A DNA stretch of 64,000 bases from Halichondria panicea (taxonomy: Eukaryota; Porifera; Demospongiae; Suberitida; Halichondriidae): NCBI RefSeq assembly GCF_963675165.1, contig NC_087384.1:3060501-3124500 (forward strand), written 5' to 3'. This document shows positions 47,901 to 58,262 of this stretch, piece after piece (within the stretch, counting starts at the first letter, position 1; every line of letters starts with the position of its first letter). Under the pieces are notes generated by a model. That model was not told where the DNA came from and did no database searches. It saw nothing but the letters and a program-made list of their open reading frames with translations. The position numbers were made by a program, and so were the translations under genes.

Positions 47901-50900
47901 TAACCTTATAAGGAACGCTCAACGCAAAACGCTTTTTTGTGGATATTGCAAAGATTCTGCAAAACCCTGTATTACATATAATTATGATAAGCAATGACTC
48001 AACCCTCCAATGAAATTGACAGTACATAATACATGTACACATGTACATGATGAAAATGGCAAAATAGGCTCACACATGTACAGTATACAGTGTACCAGAC
48101 TGCCGTTCACGTACCTTCTGCTGCCCTGCCTCAGAGCTCTCCTTATGTAGTGCACCAGAGAATTGGAGACCAGCCACTAGCTTGTTGAATGCACCTAGGT
48201 CTGCACTGCTTGGCTTATTGGGTGTAGGAAGGGTGGGTGTTGTCTGAATATTCTCTCGAGCGTGGATCTCATCCAGGGTGAGTGCATTGACAGGTCGATT
48301 ACTCACACCAAGAACTGAAAGAAATTGAACGCCTTTATTTAAATCTCACGATGTTTACATGTGCATGTACAATGTAGAGTCATGCCCCCCCCCCCCCCTC
48401 GTACACTCAGCAGCAAACAGTACAGCTTCATTTCCTGTACATTTGACTAGTACACTGTGCACATGTATGTGTGGTCTATATGGCTACTGCATAAACATGT
48501 AACTGTGACATGATCATCGCTAGACAGGGCATGCTTGGGCCCTACTCCTTGGCATCATGCACAAATGCTCTCTGTGGTGCCCTAACAAACCACACACTTC
48601 TCAAAGTGGTTTATCAAAAAAGGGAGACCACATGATATCCTTACACTAACGTGTCACAGGTGGACCAATGTCATGTATCTACTGTACGTGAGCCTAGGAT
48701 GAGTATATACATACCTAAAATTAGTTACTACAGTTAGAAAACGTTTAGATGACCTCACATTGCAAACTAAAAAGGGAGTGTACAGCAGCAGCAAGGGTTT
48801 GCAATACCTTAACCACAGAGGTATGTACATGTACTACATCATTCCCGCACATACTTGTTTCTGCTTTGTCTTTGCCAGGAGACAGTCTTTCTTCCCCCCC
48901 AATTTTGAGTACTTTCATGAGAGCATTGCCCATCTCAGCAGGGCTTTGAGTGGACCGCATCTCCTCTTCATCATCCAGGGCAGTACAAAAGCTCAGACCT
49001 GCAAGGGAACACATAATCAACAGATAAAATACTGGGAGTGGAAGAATGGCACTAACCTAAAACAAAACTATCTCGTACTGTACAGGGTTTTGCAAATCTT
49101 CGCAAAAAGTGTTGGGGGTTGAGTATTCCTAATAATTATGGAAAACCAGTGGTGCAAAGCGTTCCATAGGGAGCACTCAACCCTCAACTCTATTGCAAAC
49201 CCTGTAACTACACGTACCATGTGATTAACATACTTTTTTATGCAGTAAGTATACATACTACATACCTGTGCTAAAATCAAATCCATCCAACATAAAATTA
49301 TCCATCTCCAGTGCAGCTTTGAGCATGACTTCTTTCTTACTAGGTATATCCTTGACACTTTTAGCCTTGGATTCCTTACTAGCTGGCTCCAATTCACACT
49401 GCTCTTTGTCAACTTGATTCTCAGCATCCTCAATGTGTAGAGGGCTCTCAGAGTCTTCCTCTCTAGGTTGAGACTCACTCTCCTCAAGACCAAGACGAGC
49501 TATACAATCAAGAAATGCAATACATTATGTGTGAAAATGATAAAGGAGTGAATGAACCTGTACACAGGCATTAAAAAAAATCGAGCTTGCACATACATGT
49601 ACATGTACGTGTATAGAGAGGTCCTGCCCTAGGCATAAATTATAAGACAAACTGTTACAGAACAAGTGGGCAGATCTACTATCTAATAATAATGCAAGTC
49701 ACAGTACCTTCTCTCTCCCTCTCGTGTTCCTCTAGACCAGTGAGTTCCATGAGCTCAAACCTATCATTGGGACCAAACTCCATCCATTCTGGCTCCTCCT
49801 CCTCCCAAGTGTTCTGGTAGTGCTGTAGGGACACAAGTGAACATTCACTTGGGTACAGGGCTACATGTAGTGTCTAACAAATAACGTGTGTGAAAATTGC
49901 TGGCCTCTTTGTACATGTAACCACTAGAGCACTTCTAATCCCCGGCTGTTGACATGAATAAAATTAATAGATCTATAACCAAAAGAGTGATACAATAAAG
50001 AAGTAACAAACTTTTAATAGACACCGGTAAAGGATCACTTCAGCTGCAAATAATTACCGAATTTTCATGGGTAAAAAATTCATTCAACTAGGAAATTGTG
50101 ACTTTCGGGAGTAAAAATTTTGTTTGACTTCATTACCTGTACTGCATTGCATGCATTTCGGTAAGCCATGCCTATGTTTTCGTGGGAAAGAATTCAACTT
50201 GCCCACAAAAATAACGAAGATACGGTATGTAAACACAAACCATGTAGATAGAAAAGGACAGATTGGAAACAAAAATGTTTGCGTGAAACACTTCGCGTTA
50301 TAGGGCATGGCTAAAAGTAATCTGAGTGATCGCTAGTGGATAGAATACAACCACAGAACGATCAACCATGAAAACATTCGCAAGCGCGAAATATAAAGCC
50401 AAATGTTTCAACCGTTTACACAGAGGGGCCCCAGTCGATTCCAATCTCTGTCCTTTTCTATCTACACTTAAATAGCAATTCCAGCCCACTAAACAGGCAA
50501 GTGTTTACATTTTTTTTGGCCCACTCTGAGTCTTTGCTCTTCTCTCTCCAGTTTTTCTTGCTCCCACGTCCCAACTCTTGATCCCGAAGTGGAACATGGT
50601 CTATCACCTTGTGTTTCGGCTGTAAGAGAGGCCCTTGCTGAGATGAGCCTTGATTAGCCTTTGACGTTAGAGGGTAAGTATTCTCAAGTTCGAAGTGACC
50701 AGTGTTGTCCTTGGCTGAGGATGGAGTGTCTGGGACCTTGCCGTCATTCCACGAGCAGCCACCGTGGAAACTCTTTCTTTGTGGGCTAAGCGAAACTTTC
50801 GGAAGCTGTCTGGCATCTACATACATGTAGGACAAAAAAATATATACATATACATGACTGCATATAATTGTAAGTTGAGTGGAAAAAATTTTTTTCTTGC

Positions 50901-52901
50901 TACATAAGCACAATAATTTAACTCCCACGATATAATATTATTATCTTTTTGGCTAACACAATAGCCGACTTACCATGCTCTCTAATTAGAGAAAGAGCTG
51001 TGGGGTGCTTTCTCTTCACATCACCTTCAGACCTGCAAACACACAAACATTGTAGTTACATGTACAAAAAGTAGTCAACAATGAGTAAATGCCAGCCTCA
51101 CAACAGTGCCAGAAACATAATTTCGGATTGGTACATAGCAGAATACTTACTCGATACTTTGATTTGGCATAGAGCTTTGCTTGAGGAAAATTCTGGAAGG
51201 AGAAAGACAATTTTACATCAGTACTGTATACAAATTAATAATAGATATATACAATTATTATAGCATGCATGTTGTAATGCTCTTCCACTGACATGTCGAT
51301 GGATTCATCCAGGGAGGGGTGTTTCTGAAGACTGGGAGGGGACTTACTGAGAGACAACAACTCATCCTATGAGAAGGAATGTGGATACATGACATTGTAG
51401 CACAGTATCTAAGTATCAATCTGTGTAAAATGACTCTCTATTTCACTACAGGACTAAGTGGCTACAATACATAGGATACCGGAGTTGACAGACCATAAGA
51501 CAATCCCTACATTTGTTATCATTAATTTTCATGCAATCTATCACAAAAGTTTACACCGATCTTTCACGTGCGCCTACAATATATTGTAGAGTAAAAAACC
51601 ATTCACAATTTGTACATACTACTGTGAACATGTACTGCACAGCTGGAATATCCTCTAGACAAACTCACTCTTGTATATTGTATCCTGCTTGATTTTTCCT
51701 CCTGTGCGGAGTCAACAGGAGCATCCTCAGTTGCAGTCACCTTCTCCTGTTCCTCAGATTCACTCTCCCCAGCACCACCAGTTGACAGGTCCACTACTGA
51801 AGTATCAGTTGACTCTAGTTCATTATTTGGCTCGACTGAGGGTGGGGATTGACCAATACCACTGTCCTTCCTATCACTACGCTTAATGTCTCTAGACGTG
51901 GTCTTTGAAGGGGCTCCATTTTCTTTGGGTAGTTTCTTTGATTTTGGGTCTGTGCTGTCCAAATCATGGGATTGACCTTTCCGGTGATGTGACACACTTC
52001 CCTTGGCCTTTGTCGGTGCTGAATTGGTACGCAGAGGGAGCTTGGATGAGTCGGCACCTCTGCTGTGTTCTGAGCGACCAGTTTGGGGACGAAGTTTGTA
52101 GTCGGCAGGCTTCTCGTGTGACTGAAAGGAAGTAGATATACACTAATCAGGGTGTCATACAGGATTTTGAAGTAGAGGGGGGAAATGAGAAAAGTAACCA
52201 GAAAATGTTGCTAAAAAAAGGTCAACTATTATTTCAATACCCAACTAAGGACACTCAGTCATAATTGAAAGGGGGGGGGGGGGGGGGATTGGAGCTATGG
52301 GGGGGGATATCCCCCCTTTCCCCCCTGTATGACACCCTGCTAATGTAGTGTACCAGGTACCATTTATCGGGTTTAGAAAGACACGCAATGCATGAGCATG
52401 TAATTTGAATAGTTAAAAACGCAATCAAGATTGTACAGTGTCATTTGCATTCAGTTAACCTTGCATTTGAAACATGACATAATGTACACAGAAATTATAC
52501 CGTACATGACTGTCTTGGTTCAAGGTTCAGTGCTGCACTGTATGTATGAGATGATTGTACAAGCAGCTAATTGTCTTACTTTTTGTTGTCAACCAAGCGA
52601 CAATAATTATTCATTGCATTACATTCAATTACATCACACAAGCAATTCACCTTTTGTTGCAAATTCCGGATCCTCTTTTGAGCAGTTGAGCACAAATCAT
52701 CTTTTCCAGCGGCTGTCTGGGGGGAGCGACCATGATGGGTTTTATTGGAAGCTCCACGACGACCTGTATATGATTGGATAATATAATAGTTAAAACATCT
52801 GAATAATAATAGGTATTTGGGAACTTACTTTGATTTGACCTTTTATATTCAGAGCTGTTGCTGCTGCTTCCAGCACTGTCTCCTTGGGTTTGACTAGACA
52901 T
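44912..52901 (-). CDS. EIF4ENIF1: 4E-T, eIF4E transporter (EIF4ENIF1)
   Basis: A multi-exon gene read leftwards from 52901 (MSSQTQGDSAGSSSNSSEYK). Recognised exons are at about 52829-52901, 52652-52764, 51669-52123, 51310-51367, 51154-51196, 50973-51032, 50509-50816, 49708-49825, 49267-49500, 48860-48998, 48117-48314, 46780-47472, 46493-46583, 46340-46410 and 44912-45156. The eIF4E-binding motif YxxxxL appears as YTRDELLSL, formed across an exon junction (ends at 51669, resumes at 51367); it matches the vertebrate 4E-T peptide. Other family blocks are KVSLSPQRKSFHGGC, EEEEPEWMEFGP with IELTG-like ELMELTGL, and DLGAFNKLVAGLQFSGAL. The protein is long, low-complexity and largely disordered, as in the family. 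4E-T represses translation and builds P-bodies by linking eIF4E to decay factors. A strong GTGAGT donor sits just before the apparent stop, so one more 3' exon is possible. Confidence 0.87.
45250..46085 (+). repeat. Two adjacent copies of the GAATAAAGGCCG dispersed repeat
   Basis: One copy runs about 45250-45617 (GAGCACTGAAGTGCTAACCC, CACACCGGTAAAGGATCACT, ending CTTGGGTAATAA). The other runs about 45705-46085 (CAATTCTAGCTTTCTACTTT, GGCCGTGTGTAGTTACAGC). Both are in an intron of 4E-T and in the plus orientation. A related tail (CCTCGGGTAATAA) recurs near 46320-46332. Confidence 0.6.
47576..47972 (+). mobile_element. Tc1/mariner-like MITE with helix-turn-helix remnant
   Basis: Perfect terminal inverted repeats are TACAGGGTTTTGCAGAATC and GATTCTGCAAAACCCTGTA, beginning and ending in TA as expected for Tc1/mariner insertion. 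A plus-strand frame at 47650-47868 encodes GDIRWRIVHQTELLGLSYQS and VAENLQVDPSTVWN. These are typical of the homeodomain-like DNA-binding region of Tc1/IS630-type transposases. The catalytic domain is missing. It lies in a 4E-T intron. Confidence 0.75.
49079..49207. mobile_element. Short MITE of the TACAGGGTTTTGCA family
   Basis: About 128 bp with ends TACAGGGTTTTGCAAATC and TATTGCAAACCCTGTA. It shares its termini and the internal GCGTTCC block with the element at 47576-47972 but retains no transposase sequence. It lies in a neighbouring intron of 4E-T. Confidence 0.7.
49925..50055 (+). repeat. Partial GAATAAAGGCCG-family repeat (5' part only)
   Basis: It contains the 5' blocks CACTAGAGCACTTCTAA, GGCTGTTGACATGAATA and CACCGGTAAAGGATCACTTC, then departs from the family. 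It lies in a 4E-T intron. Confidence 0.5.
52149..52341. mobile_element. MITE-like element, GGGTxTCATACAGGATTTT family, copy 2
   Basis: The left end is CAGGGTGTCATACAGGATTT; the inverted right end is CCCCTGTATGACACCCTG. Its centre holds a run of about 20 G and GGGATATCCCCC. It lies in a 4E-T intron and matches copy 1 in ataxin-2. Confidence 0.7.
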
Positions 52902-53485
52902 CTTGTGGCTTGCTTTTATTCTATAAAGACACTAGATATGTTGCAGAAAACATGAAAATATTGGAAAATTAGGTTTGCAATTGAAGAGTAGGATTGTCTA
53001 CGGAGATGTAAAACTAAAAATGAGTGGTGCCACTTGATAGTCAGACACAGAGGATTCAGGAACGTTCCCCTTCGAGCTAACTCAGCTAGGATTCAAGCAG
53101 CAAAACTAGACTGGAGAATCTGACTCAGCTGGCATTTTTTGTTTCTTTGGGGTGGGGTATTAGAAATGGTCATGTGAAGCTCATGTGGAGTCACGAGACC
53201 AACCACGTTGCCATGATTATGTAAACACCCCCTCACAAGCACGGCACAAAAACGTTCGGTGAATGGGTGACCAACAAGACAGGGAGATTCCTCCCTTCTA
53301 ACGGCACCAAGCCTAACTTATACTCTTCTGCTTTCTAGTTTATTAATAGAGGCAGTAGTTTTTAACTTAGTTTGTGTAGTTCCTACGTTAGATATAACAC
53401 TATAAAGATGCAGTGCTAGGCGGCGTGTTGTTGTGGTTGTAGTGCTAGTGAGTGTAGGCCTACCCATCCCCTAGCGATCTGCCAC
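52902..53485. promoter_or_regulatory. Shared promoter region, 4E-T / Nemo-like kinase
   Basis: 584 bp lie between divergent starts. Repeated CATGTG words (GTCATGTGAAGCTCATGTGG) lie at about 53170-53190. Part of this stretch must be 5' UTR of one or both genes. Confidence 0.45.
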
Positions 53486-56400
53486 ATGATGGTGACTGTA
53501 CAGCACGCTGGAAGTATCACCTCGTATTGGCAACCTAACCATCTACTGCCTTATCACCCAGCCGGGTGTGGGCAATTGGTGCAGTGTTCATGGCATCCCA
53601 CCTCAGCTCTTTTGCCCCCAAGCAATCCTCCTATTTTTCACCTCCCATTGGTCGAGTCCCCCGTATCTCTCTCCCCTACCCCAGTGGCGTCTACAGTAGA
53701 ACCAGAACAGCCTATAGGATATGGATCTTTTGGAGTGGTCTGGTGAGTATGTGTTTTTGTTGCGCATGTAAACTGCACTGCATGCTGTATACATGTACAC
53801 GTATGTATTATAGTTTGCATTTTTCATTGACCACAATGAAACTGTGCTCAGTATGCGTTGTAATTTACGTGTATCTGTTGCTAAGCTACTTAATATTCAT
53901 GTCCAAGTGCTGACATGGAAAGTATTATGAAACGAACTATAATTAGAAGCATTCCTCTAAAAATAGAAGTCTGCCCGGTATTTTGTTTACACCTTCAATG
54001 TATGGTGGGAATACATGTTCTCACCATGAGACCTCATTCGAACATGCCTAAGTGTGCTTTGTGTGACTGAGTTTCACTGTATTCAAATCATGAGACCTCA
54101 TTTGAACATACCTAAGTGTGCTTTGTGTGACTAGTTTCACTGTATTCAAATCCAAGGTCACTCCATACATGTACATATTCACCATTCTAAGAGTTCACTC
54201 TCTTTCTTTAACTTTATTCATGTTGCTCTCATAATAGGCACTATGTTTCTCGTTGTTCCTAAACACAGGTCAGTGTTAAACCCACACTCTGGAGAGAGGA
54301 CTGCCATGAAGAAAATTCCAACTGTTTTTCATTCCCTCTTGTCTTGCATTCGAACTTTCAGAGAGATCAAGATAATGTGTGAGATAAAACATGAAAATGT
54401 AAGTATTTTCAGTGTAAACATGATGAATCACATCACACAGTAAAATACATCTGCTAAATATTGTCAACAGTACCCTAATAATTTAGCAGTTATTACTCCT
54501 TGCATTGCAGTTGTTGTCAGCAACCGACATGATTCAACCTCCCACCATGGATCAATTCAATGATATGTAAGAGAGTCATTCATTTGTTTACGACATCTGT
54601 GCCCACACTGTAAACACCCACTTCTGTGCAAAAGACATACTCCCCTACACAAGTTTGTGTGTTTTTGGTTAATAGTTTTGTTTTCCTTGCTACTGTTACT
54701 TGTTACTACTAACAATTAGTTTCAATTCCTTCAATAACTTGCACCCATTTGTGTGTTCTTTGCAATTTAGTGCCTGGAAGTGCATTGGCCACCAATTATT
54801 GATTCTCCTTTTGTTTTGTAGCTATGTGTTGAGCCAATTGATGGAATCTGACCTGCACCAGATCATAGTATCTCCTCAGAAGCTCACGGAAGATCACATA
54901 AAAGTGTTTATCTATCAGATCATAAGAGGTACTCAATGTAGTCAGTTTGTTTTACATGTAGGGAATGGTGTCATTGGCTTCATCAGCATTTATTTAGCAC
55001 CTGCTCCAAATCTATTGACAGAGTCTTGTTTATTGCATTTAGTTCCATGCACTTCTGATTTTCACAGGGCTCCAGTACTTGCATTCCGCTGGCATAATTC
55101 ATAGGTGAGTTTAAAGCCTAGTCATGATGATGTGGCAAGATATCATCGTGCTATTCCACTAGATAAATGCCTTCTTTTGTCACATTATAGTGCGAGAATT
55201 ATGTGGATACTTGTTGTATGTGGCTTCTAACCCTACATTGTATGTACATGTATGGGGGGGGGGGTGCATGTAAATTTAGCATTAGCACACAACTATCTGT
55301 TTATTTTTAAGCTTATTAGTTTTCAATTAGGAAAACAAACCCACTCTACACATACACACAGGGATATGAAACCTGGTAATCTTCTGGTCAACAGCAACTG
55401 TTTTCTTAAGATCTGTGACTTTGGATTTGCTCGAGCTATAGAGCCTAACCCGAACACTCCGATGACTCTGGAGGTCGTGACTCAATATTATCGTGCCCCT
55501 GAGTTACTGGCTGGATGCAAGCATTACGATACTGCCATTGATATCTGGTCTGTTGGCTGCATCTTTGCTGAGCTTCTGGGGAGGAAGATACTGTTTGAAG
55601 CCACCTCTCAAAGCAAACAAGTTAGTGCACCTTTCACTCTCAATTAGTACTCTTGCATATTATTATTATGTGTGGATGTGATTATCTAGCTTGATATGAT
55701 CACTGACCTGCTTGGAACGCCTTCCCTCGATGATGTGAAGCACATCACCTCTCGTAAGAGCATCAGGAACCTATTGTCTCGTCATAAGCCACCAGCCTCG
55801 CAACAACTCTATGCCCTGTCACCCAACGGTACCATCAGTCACGAGGCCGTTCATCTCTTGTCTCAGCTGCTGATTTTTAACCCTGTGAGTTCTGGCTTTA
55901 TCATTTTCAGGGCTGTTAGCCACCTTGTGGTTATCGTGTTAAGTACTATCATAACTGTAGGGCTTTATTGGGAGAACAGTGACCTTTTCTCGTAACTGAG
56001 TGGGTTCTCCCACTGAATTTAATGGTCATGAGTCTAACTATGAATAAAGTAGTTATGTAAGATTCACGGGTCGTAATCAAGGGCCTGCATTGTGCTTTAA
56101 CAATGCAATGAATACAATTAGACCACCCACTGTATATCTGCCCACTCAAAACTATTGTTCTTAAAGGCAATGTATGCATAACCCATAAATGATATCTGAA
56201 TTGCATGATGATAAGTACTCATCATCATGCCTTTCTTGTCTATTCACAGGAGAAACGTATCTCGTGTGTAGATGCCCTGTACCACCCATTCCTGGATGAT
56301 GGTCGCATTCGTTACCATACATTCTTGTGCACCTGTTGTACTACTGGGCCTGTTGGAGGAAGACAATTTGCACAAGTCCTGGAACCTAGTGCTCCAGACC

Positions 56401-56752
56401 TCTTCGACTTCTCGTACGAAAAAGATCTTGTCTCCATTCCCAAGGCTAAAGGTACATACACATATTATGCACCCCTACACGTCAGACGTGTAGGTTCTTG
56501 TTGTTTTCAATACTTAATTACTCTAATCATCAGGAATGGCAATGAAGCAGGAGTATTAATAACATACTTGTCATTGCACGTTGTCGCACTGAAGTATTTT
56601 TAGATAGCGCCGCAGTTAAGAATTAATAAAATTGCTTAATTCATACAGCTCTACTACACCGCTACATCTGCCAAACCCACTCCCACCTTCCTCCTTTATT
56701 TATCAACACCTGTTCAAAGCAGTACAAGCAATTTCAAAGGTTCGTGCATTGA
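53486..56752 (+). CDS. NLK: Nemo-like kinase (NLK), proline-directed MAPK-like Ser/Thr kinase
   Basis: Nine exons join in phase: 53486-53742, 54269-54398, 54511-54566, 54822-54928, 55068-55104, 55362-55620, 55690-55884, 56250-56451 and 56649-56752. The start at 53486 gives a His/Pro-containing leader before the kinase domain. Kinase landmarks are the Gly loop IGYGSFGVVW, catalytic lysine AMKK, glutamate helix FREIKIM, catalytic loop HRDMKPGNLLVNSN, metal-binding DFG (in CDFGFARA), APE (YYRAPELL) and DIWSVGCIFAELLGR. NLK-specific blocks LITDLLGTPSLDD-like and RIRYHTFLCTCC identify the family. NLK phosphorylates TCF/LEF and other transcription factors in Wnt, Notch and TGF-beta pathways. Odd points: the activation-loop TQE of vertebrate NLK reads TLE here, and DFGL reads DFGF. 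The short C-terminus ends KQFQRFVH. Confidence 0.96.
54020..54155. repeat. Tandem duplication of about 60 bp in NLK intron 1
   Basis: The unit CATGAGACCTCATT(C/T)GAACAT, CCTAAGTGTGCTTTGTGTGA, TTTCACTGTATTCAAATC is present twice in succession with a few differences. Confidence 0.8.
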
Positions 56753-58262
56753 CCAACACTATTCAACGAGTGCTTATTTCTTGTGCTATTGTTGGTGTTA
56801 TAGAGCTGATCAATTAAAGTCTATCTTACAGCTTGTCATGTGTATAACATGCACAGTAATATTAGTGCTGATCTTCAGCTTGCAAGAACAAAGTAATTGT
56901 AAAATAGCTGTTGTATTCACGAAGTGTTTCTGTTTTTAGTGCTGATCTTCAGCTTGCAAGAACATTTTGTATACTTTGTAATAGCTGTTGTATTCACGAA
57001 GTGTTTCTGTGTTCCACAGCTGTGCTCCAGGCGTTCCTCAAACTGGATAAATTCTCTTGTTCGAACAGTATTTCAAGCTGTTTATCTGTCTGTCGTATCA
57101 CTGCTAATGTGTGATATTATCAGATCTTAGGGTCAATTGTATCGTATTCACAACCTGTGTTTAGTGTCTTGCTTCGTGTGATTAGTCAAGTCCCCACCAC
57201 TATATTTAGTTTGTGATTCGGTGTTCTATTTATTTGCTCATCTGGGCAAACATGTACAGTTTGTTTTTGATGCACGAACATTTGTGATTCTTTCGTTAGC
57301 TGCTGCTGTTCCTTGTCAAAATGTTTACCAACCTCATTTGTGCACCCTGACTCGGTATGTGATTCATACTAAGCACTCATGTGTTTTGTAGTTACTGTAG
57401 CGTGATAGTTACTGTAGCGTGATAGTTACTGTAGCATGAGACTAAAAGAACAATAATGAACATATAGTACATTTGTAGTTTATTTTCATTCATACATTTT
57501 GGTGTGTTCATCATAGTGTTATGTTTGATGAAGAACATGTGAACATACTTAGTGTAATGTTTTGTTTAGTGAAGAACATGCGAACATGAATGTCTACATG
57601 AATGGGTGTAGAATCCCTCCGTAAACTATTATCTCAAGTCGATTAAGCTTGACAGATAATTATGATTCATATAGTACTTCATCTATTTAGACATGATTGT
57701 ATCTAACCTATAATTATAGCTTTAAAAACGAAACAACAATTATTCATGGGCATGCAATAACCAAAACTAATGCTTTTTAATTAACTTATAGGCTGTGGCT
57801 TCTTTCTGGTGGAATGACACACTAACCATATAAATCTTTTGCTTACAATTATAGGAGCAAGACCATGCACACGGATAAGCAACTTCTTGAATATCTCGTA
57901 TTTATTCACGGTACAGTATAATATAATTATACCGGGTATTAGCGAATTAGTATTAGTCCAGTGATTGATGAGCCATTCCTTGGGTACAGGAAAATGATTA
58001 ATCAGGAGTGCACTCCTGCATGTTAATATAATTATCTCAGGAGTGCACTCCTGTAAGTGTTAATATCTCTCCATCCTCTAGTGATTGTTGGTCAGACTTG
58101 GCCACAGGCAATGATTAATGCCAGGTGTGCACTTCTGTTAATATCTTCCAGTCTAGTCTAAGCTATTCCTTGGCCACAAGCAGGCAATGATTAATATCCC
58201 TCCGATTCCTCTTACTATAATAATGTTTATAATTGTTATGACTTGCAATTACTAATAATTAG
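56753..58262. other. Tail-to-tail spacer, NLK / STYXL1-like, with direct repeats
   Basis: About 1.5 kb without a recognised gene. It contains an imperfect direct duplication of about 75 bp at 56862-57011 (AGTGCTGATCTTCAGCTTGC, then GTTGTATTCACGAAGTGTTT), three copies of GTTACTGTAGCGTGATA at 57393-57440, and the palindrome CAGGAGTGCACTCCTG near 58000 and 58040. Part of the left end is probably NLK 3' UTR. Confidence 0.6.

Noticed and set aside
52262-52320. G-tract at 52266-52286 as a G-quadruplex regulatory site
   Set aside because: It is an internal homopolymer of a MITE copy and may be polymerase slippage; no separate support.
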